From Stenotrophomonas terrae (lineage in GTDB: Bacteria; Pseudomonadota; Gammaproteobacteria; Xanthomonadales; Xanthomonadaceae), in assembly GCF_001431465.1 (NCBI RefSeq), contig NZ_LDJJ01000036.1, forward strand, positions 52,554 to 116,553: DNA of 64,000 bases, read 5' to 3'. The position numbers were made by a program, and so were the translations under genes. Positions 1 through 9,195 of this stretch are shown piece after piece (position 1 is the stretch's first letter; each line of letters begins with the position of its first letter). The notes under the pieces are model-generated. The model was given only the letters and a program-made list of their open reading frames with translations. It ran no database searches and was not told the origin of the DNA.

Positions 1-69
1 TTCCGTCCACAGCCCATCGATGACACGCTGTACGCAGTGCTTAAACCCCTTCAAACACAACACGCTTAA
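1..69 (+). CDS. ybgC: 3' end of probable acyl-CoA thioesterase YbgC (partial)
   Basis: The first 22 codons form an open frame that runs in from the window edge and ends at TAA, 20 bases before tolQ. The peptide pattern (R-P-x-P-I, then two residues and a hydrophobic helix) resembles the C-terminus of YbgC hotdog-fold thioesterases. ybgC is also the usual gene directly upstream of tolQ. The fragment is too short to be certain from sequence alone, so the name rests largely on position. Confidence 0.5.
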   Translation, partial: FRPQPIDDTLYAVLKPLQTQHA

Positions 70-89
70 GCAACACTGAGGAAGATCGG

Positions 90-872
90 ATGATCGCTTT
101 GCTTCTGGCCCTGCAGGCCACCGTGACCGAGGCCCTGCCGGCCGATGTCAGCGCCGCAGCCGCGCAGACCGTGGCGCAGGCCAGCCATGGCGGCGGCATC
201 AATTACCTGGACCTGATGATCAAGGCCAGTATCCCGGTCAAGCTGATCGTGCTGCTGCTGTTGGCCGGCTCGTTCATCAGCTGGGTGATCATTTTCCGCA
301 AGGCGCGCGTGTTCAAGGCCGCCGACAACGAGGCCAGCGAGTTCGAGAACCGCTTCTGGTCCGGTGCCGACCTGGGCAAGCTGTACGCCTCGGCCACCGA
401 CCGCAACCGCCAGGTGGATGGCCTGGAAGCGATCTTCGAGGCTGGTTTCCGCGAGTATTCGCGCCTGCAGGGCCGCCGTGCGTTCGATGGCCGCACCCAG
501 CTGGAAGGCGCGCAGCGCGCCATGCGCACCACGTATGCCCGCGAAGTTGACGGCCTGGACCGCAACCTGGAACTGTTGGCCAATATTGGCTCCACCGCCC
601 CGTACGTGGGCCTGGTCGGCACAGTGTTCGGCATCATGGTGACCATGCACGACATGATCAGCAGCGGCGAGCAGGCCGGTATCGCCTCGGTCGCGCCGGG
701 TATCTCCGAAGCCCTGTTCGCCACCGCCATCGGCCTGTTCGTGGCCATCCCGGCGGTATGGGCCTACAACCGCTTCACCACCCGCGTCGAGCGGCTGTCG
801 GTGCGCTATGAAACCTTCGCCGAGGAGTTCAGCTCCATCCTGCAGCGCCAGCAGAGCGGCAGTGACGAGTAA
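90..872 (+). CDS. tolQ: Tol-Pal system proton channel subunit TolQ
   Basis: This 260-residue inner-membrane protein belongs to the MotA/TolQ/ExbB family. With TolR it forms the proton-driven motor that energises TolA for outer-membrane constriction and lipid homeostasis. Three hydrophobic segments are visible at about residues 49-69, 171-187 and 208-226, separated by a long charged cytoplasmic loop, which is the TolQ topology. The segment-2 region carries the conserved STAPYVGLVGTVFGIM stretch. A GAGGAAG ribosome site lies before the ATG. It is the first complete gene of the tolQ-tolR-tolA-tolB-pal-cpoB operon. Confidence 0.97.
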   Translation: MIALLLALQATVTEALPADVSAAAAQTVAQASHGGGINYLDLMIKASIPVKLIVLLLLAGSFISWVIIFRKARVFKAADNEASEFENRFWSGADLGKLYASATDRNRQVDGLEAIFEAGFREYSRLQGRRAFDGRTQLEGAQRAMRTTYAREVDGLDRNLELLANIGSTAPYVGLVGTVFGIMVTMHDMISSGEQAGIASVAPGISEALFATAIGLFVAIPAVWAYNRFTTRVERLSVRYETFAEEFSSILQRQQSGSDE

Positions 873-910
873 GTGCGCCAGCGCCTTCCTCTGACCGCAG
901 GAGTCCACCG

Positions 911-1339
911 ATGACCGCCGCCATTCCCCGCCGCAAGCGCCGCAAGCTCAAGTCCGAGATCAACGTCGTGCCGTATATCGACGTGATGCTCGTGCTGCTG
1001 ATCATCTTCATGGTGACCGCGCCGCTGCTGACCCTCAGTTTTGAAGTCGACCTGCCCAGTTCCACCGCCAAGGCGCTGGAAAGCAAGCAGGACCCGATCG
1101 TGGTCTCGGTCCGTGCCGATGGCCAGATGAGCCTGAAACTGCCCGAAGCCAAGGACCCGCAGGCCATGGACGCCGCTGCGCTGCAGGCGCAGCTGGGCGC
1201 GCTGGCCTCGCAGGACAAGGAACTGCGGGTGATCGTGGCCGCCGACAAGAGCGTGGCCTATGAAAAGGTCATGGATGCGATGGACGTGATCAAGGCCGCG
1301 AAGATCGAAAAGGTGGGTCTGGCGACCGATGCACGCTGA
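911..1339 (+). CDS. tolR: Tol-Pal system protein TolR
   Basis: The 142-residue ExbD/TolR family protein is the partner of TolQ in the proton motor. A basic N-terminus (RRKRRK) precedes one transmembrane segment at about residues 22-40. It contains the conserved VPYIDVMLVLL motif, where Asp24 is the proton-conducting acid. The periplasmic domain follows. An AGGAG site lies 5-6 bases upstream of the ATG. The reading frame overlaps the tolA start by 11 bases, which suggests translational coupling. Confidence 0.97.
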   Translation: MTAAIPRRKRRKLKSEINVVPYIDVMLVLLIIFMVTAPLLTLSFEVDLPSSTAKALESKQDPIVVSVRADGQMSLKLPEAKDPQAMDAAALQAQLGALASQDKELRVIVAADKSVAYEKVMDAMDVIKAAKIEKVGLATDAR

Positions 1340-2402
1340 CGCACTGCCACCGCCGCACGACAAACGCAACGAGTGGGGCCTGCCGGTCGTATTGGCCCTG
1401 CTGGTGCACCTGCTGGTAGCGGCTGTCTTCATTTTTGCCTGGCTGTGGTCGCCCTCGCGCAACACCGAGGCTGCCGCCGGTGATCCGGCGCTGGAAGCCA
1501 ATATGCAGCTGTCCGCCGCCGAAGCCTCGGCCGCGCGGCAGGCCCTGCGTGCCTCGGAAAAACTGCCGGACCTGCCCGAGCCGCCGCCGGAAGACGTGCC
1601 GCCCGAGCCAGTGCCGGAAGATACCGTGCCGCCGCCGCAACCCATTCCCGAGCCCAAGCCGCAGGATGCGCCGACCCCGCAGCAGCACAACGCCCAGGAA
1701 CGCATTGCCCAACCGGACACTGTCGACCAGGAGCGGGTCAGCGCATTGGCCATCTCGCAGGAAAAGGCCAAGCAGGAACAGGAAGCCAAGCGCCGCCAGG
1801 AGCAGATCGACCTGACCGAGCGCAAGCGCGTGGAAGAGGCCGAGCAGAAGCTGCGGCTGGCCAAGCAGCAGGAAGAGGCCGACCGCAAGAAGCTCGCCGA
1901 CCAGCAGCGTCAGGCCAATGAAACCCAGGCCGAGCAGGAACGTCAGCAGAAGATCGCCGAAATCCGCCGCAAGCGTGAGCAGGCCGAGCGTGAGGCCAAA
2001 CTGGCCGAGCAGCGCCTGCGCCAGGTGGCCGATGCCCGTGCCCGCGCGCAGGCCGCGTCGACCAGCAGTGGCAGCAGCGGTGCCAGTACGCCGTCGCCGG
2101 GGCAGGGTGGTACCAGCAATGACCTGACCGCCAAGTACGCCGCCGCGATCCAGCAGGCCGTGCTCAACCAGTGGATACGCCCGGATTCGATCCCGCGTGG
2201 CCAACGCTGCCGCCTGACCATCCGTCAGCTGCCCGGCGGTGAGGTGATGGATGTCGAGTTCGCGCCCGGTTGCCCCTATGACGAAGCCGGCAAGCGCTCG
2301 GTCGAGGCCGCCGTGCGGCGCGCCCAGCCGTTGCCTTACCGTGGCTTCGAGTCCGTGTTCCAGCGCAACCTGAATTTCAACTTCGAGGCGCAGGATCGCT
2401 GA
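1329..2402 (+). CDS. tolA: Tol-Pal cell envelope protein TolA
   Basis: The 357-residue protein links the TolQR motor to Pal and TolB. It has a single N-terminal transmembrane helix (about residues 17-37). This is followed by a Pro/Glu-rich stretch with repeated PEP-like motifs, then a long Lys/Gln/Glu/Ala-rich helical domain II (about residues 130-240). A Ser/Gly-rich linker leads to a C-terminal TonB-like domain ending near residue 357. The domain-II sequence is strongly heptad-like, as expected for the periplasm-spanning coil. The start overlaps tolR. Confidence 0.95.
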   Translation: MHADALPPPHDKRNEWGLPVVLALLVHLLVAAVFIFAWLWSPSRNTEAAAGDPALEANMQLSAAEASAARQALRASEKLPDLPEPPPEDVPPEPVPEDTVPPPQPIPEPKPQDAPTPQQHNAQERIAQPDTVDQERVSALAISQEKAKQEQEAKRRQEQIDLTERKRVEEAEQKLRLAKQQEEADRKKLADQQRQANETQAEQERQQKIAEIRRKREQAEREAKLAEQRLRQVADARARAQAASTSSGSSGASTPSPGQGGTSNDLTAKYAAAIQQAVLNQWIRPDSIPRGQRCRLTIRQLPGGEVMDVEFAPGCPYDEAGKRSVEAAVRRAQPLPYRGFESVFQRNLNFNFEAQDR

Positions 2403-2569
2403 GTTGCCGGGCTTCTGCGGGAGCTGGCGATTTCATCGGAAACTTTTTCGTCAAGGGTGGTTTAAGGGCTGATCGAGGAATTTCACGCAATAGTTCGTTC
2501 ATGATTGCGAAAGTATTCATCTGCCTGCTGCTATCCCTTTTTTACTTCGCCCGTACTGTTGAGCGCCTC

Positions 2570-3889
2570 ATGAAGAAAATGCCTCGTTGGCTGGTTGCCC
2601 TCACTGCCCTGTTGTTGCCGCTTGCGGCGATGGCACAGCAGAAGGGACTGGAAATCGACATCATCGGTGGCAACGCATCGGCCACGCCGATCGCGGTTGT
2701 GCCGATGGCCTACCAGGGCTCGGCCGGTGCGCCGCAGACCGACGTCGCCGCGGTGGTGCGCGCTGATCTGGACCGTTCCGGCCAGTTCCGCAATCTGCCC
2801 GAAGCGCAGATCACCGAGCGGCCCAGCCGTGGCAGCGAGGTGCAGTACCCTACCTGGCGCGCGCTGAAACAGGACTTCCTGGTGGTGGGCCGGGTGCAGG
2901 ACGCCGGTGCCGGCGCCTACCGGGTGGAATACGAACTGTTCGACGTGGCCAAGGGCGAGCGCATGCTTGGCCTGGCAATGACCGCCCGCTCCAGCGCGAT
3001 GCGTGACGTCGCCCACCAGATGGCCGATGCCATCTACGAAAAGATCACCGGCGTGCGCGGCGCATTCTGGACCCGCATCGCCTACATCACCGCCAGCGGC
3101 AGCGGCGCCAACATGCGTTATGCGCTGATGGTGGCCGATTCCGATGGCTACAGCCCGCAGACCATCGTGCGCTCGGCCGAGCCGCTGCTGTCGCCGAGCT
3201 GGAGCCCGGACGGCCGCAAGCTGGCCTATGTCAGCTTCGAGCGTGGCAATTCCTCCATCTATGTGCAGGACATCGCCACCGGTGGCCGTGAGCTGCTGAC
3301 CAGCTTCCGCGGCATCAACAGCGCGCCCTCGTTCTCGCCGGATGGCCGCCGCCTGGCGCTGGCCCTGTCGCGCAGCGGCAACCCGGAAATCTACGTGATG
3401 GACCTGGGCAGCAAGCAGCTGACCCAGTTGACCAACCATTTCGGCATCGACACCGAGCCGACCTGGTCGGCCGATGGCAGCTCGGTCTACTTCACCTCCG
3501 ACCGTGGCGGCCGCCCGCAGATCTACCAGGTCTCCTCCAGTGGCGGCAGCGCCAGCCGGGTGACCTTCCAGGGCAATTACAACGCCAAGGCCAGCGTTTC
3601 CTTCGACGGCAAGAAGATTGCTGTTGCGCAGGGCGCCGGCAGCAGCTACAAGATCGCAATGATGGACAGCAGCCTGGGGTCGGCGCGCTGGAGCACGCTG
3701 TCGCCGGGTTCGCTGGACGAATCGCCGAGTTTTGCGCCCAATGCGAGCATGGTGCTGTACGCCGCTCGTGAAGGTGGGCGTGGTGTGTTGTATGAAGTGT
3801 CCGCCGACGGTCGGGTGCGCCAGCGCCTGGTTCTGGCCGATGGCGACGTGCGCGAACCGGCATGGGGTCCGTACCGCACTGCGCGTTGA
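2570..3889 (+). CDS. tolB: Tol-Pal system beta-propeller protein TolB
   Basis: This periplasmic partner of Pal and TolA is 439 residues long from the chosen start. The frame is open from 2501, but the ATG at 2570 begins a proper Sec signal peptide (MKKMPRW, a hydrophobic core, then AMA before QQKGLEIDI), so 2570 is preferred. An N-terminal domain (to about residue 165) is followed by repeated PD40/WD40-like blades, seen as recurring [20 protein letters not shown] and SADGSSVYF motifs. It lies between tolA and pal as in other Tol operons. Confidence 0.95.
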   Translation: MKKMPRWLVALTALLLPLAAMAQQKGLEIDIIGGNASATPIAVVPMAYQGSAGAPQTDVAAVVRADLDRSGQFRNLPEAQITERPSRGSEVQYPTWRALKQDFLVVGRVQDAGAGAYRVEYELFDVAKGERMLGLAMTARSSAMRDVAHQMADAIYEKITGVRGAFWTRIAYITASGSGANMRYALMVADSDGYSPQTIVRSAEPLLSPSWSPDGRKLAYVSFERGNSSIYVQDIATGGRELLTSFRGINSAPSFSPDGRRLALALSRSGNPEIYVMDLGSKQLTQLTNHFGIDTEPTWSADGSSVYFTSDRGGRPQIYQVSSSGGSASRVTFQGNYNAKASVSFDGKKIAVAQGAGSSYKIAMMDSSLGSARWSTLSPGSLDESPSFAPNASMVLYAAREGGRGVLYEVSADGRVRQRLVLADGDVREPAWGPYRTAR

Positions 3890-3950
3890 TAAAATGTTAA
3901 TCTCTGCAAGCATTAATCCCAACATTGGCCAGGAGCCACTAGGTATAGCC

Positions 3951-4469
3951 ATGAACAAGTCAACTCGTGTTTTGCTCGTTTCGCTGCTGTCTGTAGCCGC
4001 GCTTGCTGGCTGCTCGAAGAAGGTCAAGGAACAGCCGGCGCAGCCGCCGGTTGATACCGGTTCGACCACCCAGCCGACCGCACCGTCCACCTCCGGCCTG
4101 TACGGCCCGGGCGACCTGGACACCGACGCTTGCCTGCGTCAGCGCGTCGTCTACTTCGACCTGGACCAGGATTCGGTCAAGCCGGAGTTCCAGGCCATCA
4201 TGGCTTGCCACGCCAAGTACCTGCGTGACCGTCCGTCCTCGCGCATCACCCTGCAGGGCAACACCGACGAACGCGGCAGCCGCGCTTACAACCAGGCCCT
4301 GGGCGAGCGTCGTGGTAACGGCGTGAACTCGGCTCTGCAGGCCAACGGTGGTTCGGCTTCGCAGCTGACCGTCGTTTCCTACGGTGAAGAGCGTCCGGTG
4401 TGCACCGATTCGAACGAGTCCTGCTGGTCGCAGAACCGTCGCGTCGAAATCGTCTACACCGCGCAGTAA
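3951..4469 (+). CDS. pal: Peptidoglycan-associated lipoprotein Pal
   Basis: The 172-residue outer-membrane lipoprotein binds peptidoglycan and TolB. The ATG at 3951 starts a lipoprotein signal with lipobox LAGC and acylated Cys21. The frame is open further upstream into tolB, but that is not a signal peptide. The C-terminal OmpA-like domain shows FDLDQDSV and the peptidoglycan-binding NTDERGSRAYNQALGERR motif. An AGGAG site lies about 15 bases upstream. It is a member of the tol operon, 3 bases before cpoB. Confidence 0.96.
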   Translation: MNKSTRVLLVSLLSVAALAGCSKKVKEQPAQPPVDTGSTTQPTAPSTSGLYGPGDLDTDACLRQRVVYFDLDQDSVKPEFQAIMACHAKYLRDRPSSRITLQGNTDERGSRAYNQALGERRGNGVNSALQANGGSASQLTVVSYGEERPVCTDSNESCWSQNRRVEIVYTAQ

Positions 4470-4472
4470 TCG

Positions 4473-5282
4473 ATGCGCATCAGTCTCAAACTGATGCTCT
4501 TGGTCGCGGCAGCCCTGGTGGCTGCCGCGCCCGCGTATGCACAGCGGGCAAGTTTGGCTGACCGGGTTGGCGTGCTGGAAACGCAGGTCAACAACAGTCA
4601 GGCCAATACCGACATGCTCAATCAACTGCAGCAGCTGCGTACTGAAATGCAGGCGTTGCAGGGCACGATCGAGCAGCTTCAGCATGAGAACGAACAGCTG
4701 AAGCAGCGTAATCGTGATCAGTACCTGGACCTGGACGGTCGCCTCAATCGCCTTGAAGGCGGTGCAGGTGCACCGGTCACTCCGGCCACTGGCGCGGTGA
4801 CGCCCGCCGCTGCGGCCGCAAAGCCGACAGCGGCTGCTGCCGAACGTCCGCCGACGGTACGTGGTGACGCCGGCACACTGGCCTCGGCCGGTGACGAGCG
4901 CGCTGCCTACAATGTCGCGTTCGACGCATTGAAGGCTGGCAACTATGCCGACTCGGCGCAGTTGTTCCAGAGCTTCCTGGAGCTGTACCCGAACGCTGCT
5001 TACACCCCCAATGCCTTGTATTGGCTGGGTGAGAGCTTTTACGCGACGCGTAATTTCAAGATGGCCGAAGTACAGTTCAGCGATCTGGTTGCCCGCTACC
5101 CCACCCACGACAAGGCCGCCGGCGGTTTGCTGAAGCTTGGCCTGTCGCAGTTTGGTGAAGGCAACAGCGCCCAGGCGCAACAGACCCTGGAGCAGGTTAT
5201 CTCCCGTTTTCCCGGCAGTGATGCGGCCCGTACCGCCCAGGACCGACTGCAGTCGATCCGGCTCGGCCAGCAGCTGCGTTGA
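4473..5282 (+). CDS. cpoB: Cell division coordinator CpoB (YbgF)
   Basis: The 269-residue periplasmic protein coordinates PBP1B activity with Tol-driven outer-membrane constriction. A signal peptide ends near residues 23-24 (AYAQ). An N-terminal coiled coil for trimerisation follows (about residues 28-90, rich in Gln/Leu/Glu), then an Ala/Pro-rich linker. The C-terminal TPR domain (about residues 140-265) has YNVAFDALKAGNYADSA and ALYWLGESFYATRNF repeats. The gene starts 3 bases after pal. Its functional partner, the PBP1B gene, lies at 26.5 kb in this window. Confidence 0.93.
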   Translation: MRISLKLMLLVAAALVAAAPAYAQRASLADRVGVLETQVNNSQANTDMLNQLQQLRTEMQALQGTIEQLQHENEQLKQRNRDQYLDLDGRLNRLEGGAGAPVTPATGAVTPAAAAAKPTAAAAERPPTVRGDAGTLASAGDERAAYNVAFDALKAGNYADSAQLFQSFLELYPNAAYTPNALYWLGESFYATRNFKMAEVQFSDLVARYPTHDKAAGGLLKLGLSQFGEGNSAQAQQTLEQVISRFPGSDAARTAQDRLQSIRLGQQLR

Positions 5283-5309
5283 TGTGGTGCCGCACCGACG
5301 GTGCGGCCA

Positions 5310-6005
5310 ATGAATATGAACTCTCCCAGCGCCGCTGTTCCCAGCGAGATCGTGCAGTCGCCTTTGCCGCGATTGAAGATCACTGAAATTTTCCTGTCCC
5401 TGCAAGGCGAAGCCGACACCGCCGGCTGGCCGACCGTGTTCGTGCGCCTTACCGGCTGCCCGCTGCGTTGCCAGTATTGCGATACCGAGTACGCCTTCCA
5501 TGGCGGTGACTGGTGGGACATCGACGACATCGTCGCCGAAGTGCTCAAGCAGGGCGTGCGCCATGTCTGCGTGACCGGCGGCGAGCCGCTGGCGCAGAAG
5601 CGCTGCCTGATCCTGCTGCAGAAGCTGTGCGATGCCGGCCTGGACGTGTCGCTGGAAACCTCCGGCGCGCTGGATATCGCCGCGGTCGACCCGCGCGTAT
5701 CGCGTGTGGTGGACCTGAAAACCCCGGATTCACGCGAGATGGCGCGCAACCGGCTGGAGAACATCCCGCTGCTGAGCGCACGCGACCAGCTCAAGTTCGT
5801 GATCTGCAGCCGTGGCGACTACGAGTGGGCCAAGGCCATGCTCGCCGAGCATCGCTTGGCCGAACGCTGCATGGTGTTGTTCTCGCCGAGCAAGTCGCAG
5901 CTCAAGCCGCGCGAGTTGGCCGACTGGATCGTGGCAGACCGTCTGCCAGTGCGTTTCCAGATGCAGCTGCACAAATTGCTGTGGGACGACGCGCCGGGTT
6001 ATTGA
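5310..6005 (+). CDS. queE: 7-carboxy-7-deazaguanine synthase QueE
   Basis: This radical-SAM enzyme of about 231 residues converts 6-carboxytetrahydropterin to 7-carboxy-7-deazaguanine for queuosine tRNA modification. The [4Fe-4S] motif CxxxCxxC is seen as CPLRCQYCDTEYAF. A substrate-domain motif VTGGEPLAQ follows. The start is ambiguous: GTG at 5301, ATG at 5310 and ATG at 5316 are in frame without a clear ribosome site. I chose the first ATG. queC follows after 78 bases, making a two-gene queuosine unit at the end of the tol operon. Confidence 0.93.
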   Translation: MNMNSPSAAVPSEIVQSPLPRLKITEIFLSLQGEADTAGWPTVFVRLTGCPLRCQYCDTEYAFHGGDWWDIDDIVAEVLKQGVRHVCVTGGEPLAQKRCLILLQKLCDAGLDVSLETSGALDIAAVDPRVSRVVDLKTPDSREMARNRLENIPLLSARDQLKFVICSRGDYEWAKAMLAEHRLAERCMVLFSPSKSQLKPRELADWIVADRLPVRFQMQLHKLLWDDAPGY

Positions 6006-6083
6006 GCCGGCGACGTACCCTTCAATCGTTTACCCCGGCGCGGGACAGCGTGCTGGCTTTCCTCTCCCAACCGGATCATCCCC

Positions 6084-6755
6084 ATGAAAAAGAAAGCAGT
6101 CGTGCTTCTTTCCGGCGGCATGGACTCAGCCGCCGTCGTCGCCATCGCCCAGGAACAGGGTTTCGAAGTACATGCCATGAGCGTGCGCTATGGCCAGCGC
6201 CATACCTCCGAGCTGGAGGCTGCCGCGCGCGTGGCCAGCGCCCTTGGCGTGGCCGGGCACAAGGTGGTCGCGGTCGACCTGCGCAGCATCGGCGGCTCGG
6301 CCCTGACCGACGACATCAACGTGCCCGATGCGGGCACGGGTGACGCTATTCCGGTCACCTATGTGCCGGCCCGCAACACCATCATGCTGTCACTGGCGCT
6401 GGGCTGGGCCGAAGTGCTGGGTGCCAATGACATCTTCTGCGGCGTCAACGCGGTGGACTATTCCGGCTACCCGGACTGTCGCCCGGAATTCATCGCCGCC
6501 TTCCAGGCACTGGCCAACCTGGCCACCAAGGCCGGCGTGGAAGGGGCAGGCATCCGCGTGCACGCACCGCTGCAGTACCTGAGCAAGGCGCAGATCGCGT
6601 TGGAAGGGCAGCGCCTGGGCGTGGACTTCGGTTTGACCGTGTCCTGCTACCAGGCGGATATGGACGGCAAGGCCTGCGGCCATTGCGATGCCTGCCAGCT
6701 GCGCGCCGATGGCTTTGCCGCCGCCGGCATGGCTGATCCGACCCAATACGCCTGA
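6084..6755 (+). CDS. queC: 7-cyano-7-deazaguanine synthase QueC
   Basis: The 223-residue ATP-dependent enzyme converts 7-carboxy-7-deazaguanine to preQ0. The PP-loop ATP motif [11 protein letters not shown] sits at the N-terminus. [19 protein letters not shown] and [17 protein letters not shown] are family signatures. A C-terminal Zn-binding cluster is formed by the cysteines in [17 protein letters not shown]. It acts in the cytoplasm next to QueE in the same pathway. The tRNA-Lys gene follows 60 bases downstream. Confidence 0.96.
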   Translation: MKKKAVVLLSGGMDSAAVVAIAQEQGFEVHAMSVRYGQRHTSELEAAARVASALGVAGHKVVAVDLRSIGGSALTDDINVPDAGTGDAIPVTYVPARNTIMLSLALGWAEVLGANDIFCGVNAVDYSGYPDCRPEFIAAFQALANLATKAGVEGAGIRVHAPLQYLSKAQIALEGQRLGVDFGLTVSCYQADMDGKACGHCDACQLRADGFAAAGMADPTQYA

Positions 6756-6815
6756 TGTTGTTTTTGCGTTTATTGCGTTAGAATACGCACCCCGGCTACG
6801 GCCGGGTCTTTGTTT

Positions 6816-6891
6816 GGGCCGTTAGCTCAGTTGGTAGAGCAGAAGACTTTTAATCTTTTGGTCGATGGTTCGAATCCATCACGGCCCACCA
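6816..6891 (+). tRNA. tRNA-Lys (anticodon UUU)
   Basis: The 76-base gene folds as a standard cloverleaf. The acceptor arms GGGCCGT and ACGGCCC pair perfectly and are followed by an encoded ACCA 3' end. The D-loop region is GCTCAGTTGGTAGAGC, the anticodon loop is CTTTTAA with anticodon TTT, and the T-loop contains GGTTCGAATCC. A TAGAAT hexamer about 40 bases upstream may be its -10 box. Confidence 0.98.
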
Positions 6892-6897
6892 AAACAG

Positions 6898-6927
6898 GCA
6901 CTTAGCGCGAGCTAGGTGCTTTTTTTT
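6898..6927 (+). terminator. Intrinsic terminator of tRNA-Lys
   Basis: A 9-bp stem (GCACTTAGC paired with GCTAGGTGC, one G-T wobble) with a GCGA loop is followed directly by eight T residues. It begins 7 bases after the tRNA 3' end and is a textbook rho-independent terminator. Confidence 0.93.
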
Positions 6928-6998
6928 GTGCTGGCCTTTGCCACTCGGTGGCGCATCCACGCGGGTTGCACTGCTGCAGCGCTGCCGGGGTCAGTTGT

Positions 6999-7099
6999 GT
7001 AGCCCGGGTAAGCGCGGCGCACCCGGGGTTGCCGGCGCAATATCGCCGGACGCCAGGGTGGTTCCTGCCTCCCGGGTGCGCTGCGCTTACCCGGGCTAC
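6999..7099. repeat. GTAG-bounded palindromic repeat, CCCGGGTAAGCGC subtype
   Basis: Two inverted arms enclose about 45 bases. The left arm is GTAGCCCGGGTAAGCGCGGC and the right arm ends in GCGCTTACCCGGGCTAC. The element starts with GTAG and ends with CTAC like the SMAG repeats later in the window, but has a different core. It fills the gap between the tRNA terminator and the convergent DUF5694 gene. Confidence 0.8.
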
Positions 7100-7143
7100 G
7101 TTGAGGCTGACAAGGCCGCGGCTCTGGCCGCGGCCTTTGTGAG

Positions 7144-8244
7144 CTACTTCAGCAAGGTCTGCTGGACATCGACGATGCGCACGTCGTGCATCTGTTGCAG
7201 ATAGGCATCCAGATAGGCTTTGTGCGAGGCACCAACCAGCACCAGCGTGCGCATGCCGGGGCTTGCGCCCATCAGGTCACGGATGTTCGCGGCCATGCGC
7301 AGGTTGCGGGTCTCCCAGGCGGTGACGTACATGCGTCCGTAACCTTCCGGCGAGGGTTCCTCCAACGTGGCGCCGTAGTCGCTCTCGAAGGCGGCCGGCG
7401 CGACGTCCGGACCGTTGTCGCGGCGATACATCGCCAGTGCGTTCTCCGGCGTGTCCAGCTGAGCTTCCAGTCCGCTGTACATGGCTGCCCGCCGCTTGGA
7501 TGCCGGGTTGTCCCATGCCTTGCGGATCGCTGCGACATAGGCCTTGGGGTTGGGGCCGTAGCGATCAGCGCTGTGATCGTCGGTCGGCCATAGCCGTTCA
7601 TGCCCCAAGCGCACCGCCAACTGTGCGGCGATCAGCGTGGTTTCATTGCGGCTGCTGCGCTGCTCTTCCAGGATGGCCACCAATTCCTGGTTCAGGCTGG
7701 CGTCCGCACGGCGTTCCGCCGCGGGCAGGCGTAGCCATTGCACCAGGGCCGATTCGGGTTCTCCGCCGGCCAGGAATTTGGCGGCCAGCTCCCGGCGCTG
7801 CGCTGGGGTTGGTTGCGCCGGCCATGCCGCCAGCATTTTGTCCGCTGCCGCATTGGCTGCTGCCACATCGAGCCCGGTTGCCTTTGCCGCTGCTGACAGG
7901 TCAGGGCAGTAATCATTCACCGTCAGTGCGTAACGGGCGGGGTAGCGGCGCATGGTGTCGCATTGCTGTCCGGATACCACCTCGATGGCGATGGCCTGCG
8001 GCTGCCATGCCGCCAACCGGTCGATCAGCGGGGCCAGTGAGGAAGAGTCGAATGTTTCCGGCAAGCTGGCCAGATGCATGGTGCCGAGCACCGCGACTTC
8101 GTTCTGCACGCCTTGCTGCGGCCCTTTGTGCGCACCTGGATCAAAGCGTTGTGCCTGCGCCGTCTGCGCCAGCATCGCCAGCGCCAACATGCTGCCGGTC
8201 AACACGCCTCGACCCCACATCCCCTGCATCAATCCGTGCTGCAT
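7144..8244 (-). CDS. Secreted DUF5694 family protein
   Basis: The 366-residue exported protein begins with a signal peptide (hydrophobic run LTGSMLALAMLAQTAQAQ). The body shows VAVLGTMHLASL near the start, QAIAIEVVSGQQC, and a C-terminal block with RNLRMAANI and RTLVLVGASHKAYLDAYL. This arrangement is typical of DUF5694, a family distantly like TraB/erythromycin-esterase folds. The molecular activity is unknown. The frame is open to 8385, but the upstream codons do not look like a leader. ATG at 8244 or 8229 is more plausible. It is divergent from the sigma factor gene. Confidence 0.8.
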   Translation of the reverse strand: MQHGLMQGMWGRGVLTGSMLALAMLAQTAQAQRFDPGAHKGPQQGVQNEVAVLGTMHLASLPETFDSSSLAPLIDRLAAWQPQAIAIEVVSGQQCDTMRRYPARYALTVNDYCPDLSAAAKATGLDVAAANAAADKMLAAWPAQPTPAQRRELAAKFLAGGEPESALVQWLRLPAAERRADASLNQELVAILEEQRSSRNETTLIAAQLAVRLGHERLWPTDDHSADRYGPNPKAYVAAIRKAWDNPASKRRAAMYSGLEAQLDTPENALAMYRRDNGPDVAPAAFESDYGATLEEPSPEGYGRMYVTAWETRNLRMAANIRDLMGASPGMRTLVLVGASHKAYLDAYLQQMHDVRIVDVQQTLLK

Positions 8245-8620
8245 ATGTTCTGCCGAATTAGCGCCTGGTTGGCGCGAAGTCGCGCAGATTCCATCGCCGT
8301 CGAGGTGCTTGTCAATGATGGTGGGTGCCGAGGCAGTGGATCGTTCTGCGCTGGCTGGCGCGTGCGTCGGTAGAGCAGGGGCCACGAAAGAACCGGGCGC
8401 GCTGGAGGGCTTGCAACGCCACAGGGCAAGGCTTTCAGTGTGACGTAGACCCCTGTTTGCAGGTGGATGGCAGATACAACATGAGGGCGTGGCGGCGCAT
8501 GACAGCTGCCGCCGGAACCGGCCGCGGCAAGCTGGTCTGGTTGGAACTGATGGGGGTAGGTCCTAATATGACGGATGCATCGTCGGTTGCCCGGTGGGCA
8601 TCCAGGCACTGGGGACGGGA
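8245..8620. other. Intergenic region between divergent DUF5694 and sigma genes
   Basis: About 375 bases hold no convincing gene on either strand. The small open frames here lack ribosome sites and family features. The region should contain the promoters of both divergent genes, but I could not pick out clear -35/-10 pairs. The sequence next to the sigma gene includes TAATATGACGG, which is a possible -10 area only. Confidence 0.5.
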
Positions 8621-9172
8621 TTGAGCAAGCAGATCACTCAACTACTGCATCGCTGGCAAAAAGGCGACATGGATGCGCGTGAGCACCTGTTCGAAGCGCT
8701 GTACTCGGACCTGATGCTGATTGCCCGCAACCGCCTGTCGCAGCAGACCAATGGCACCTTGCAGCCAGCCGCACTGGTCAACGAGTCGCTGATGCGTCTT
8801 CTCGGTGCCGACGCCGACTACAAGGATCGCACCCATTTTGTCGCGATAGCCGCGCTGAAGATGCGTTCGGTGCTGGTGGATCACCTGCGCGCGCGTGGTG
8901 CCGACAAGCGCGGCGGCGATGCCGAGCAACTGACCCTCTCGCATGCCGACCAAGTGCCGGACGAAGCCGGGATCGGCTATGACGTGCTGGCATTGCACCA
9001 GGCGCTCAATCAACTGGCCGAGCTGGAGCCGCGCGCGGCCAGCACCATCGAATTGACTTATTTCGGTGGCATGAGCCGCGATGAGATCGCCATGGTGCTG
9101 GATGTGTCCGCTCCCACTGTCGACCGCGACCTGCGTTTTGCGCGGGCCTGGTTGAACCGGCAATTGCGCTGA
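8621..9172 (+). CDS. ECF-type RNA polymerase sigma factor (kinase-associated group)
   Basis: This alternative sigma factor of about 183 residues belongs to the TIGR02999-like group, which is often encoded beside a Ser/Thr kinase. The region-2 motif LQPAALVNESLMRLL and the region-4 helix-turn-helix GGMSRDEIAMVLDVSAPTVDRDLRFARAWL are evident. The frame is open from GTG 8594. TTG at 8621 is preferred because GGGGA lies 5 bases upstream and the product then begins SKQITQLLHRW, as family members do. No anti-sigma gene is present. The kinase gene starts 23 bases downstream and probably replaces one. Confidence 0.88.
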   Translation: MSKQITQLLHRWQKGDMDAREHLFEALYSDLMLIARNRLSQQTNGTLQPAALVNESLMRLLGADADYKDRTHFVAIAALKMRSVLVDHLRARGADKRGGDAEQLTLSHADQVPDEAGIGYDVLALHQALNQLAELEPRAASTIELTYFGGMSRDEIAMVLDVSAPTVDRDLRFARAWLNRQLR

Positions 9173-9195
9173 GCGTTGATGGGCAGGGCGCGATA

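Noticed and set aside
2531..4123. A 530-codon minus-strand frame opposite tolB and pal
   Set aside because: It lies opposite two well-supported genes with clear protein signatures and is a codon-bias shadow.
6816..6891. tRNA-Lys as an integration site for a genomic island
   Set aside because: No repeat of the tRNA 3' end and no integrase gene is found nearby; adjoining genes look like core genome.
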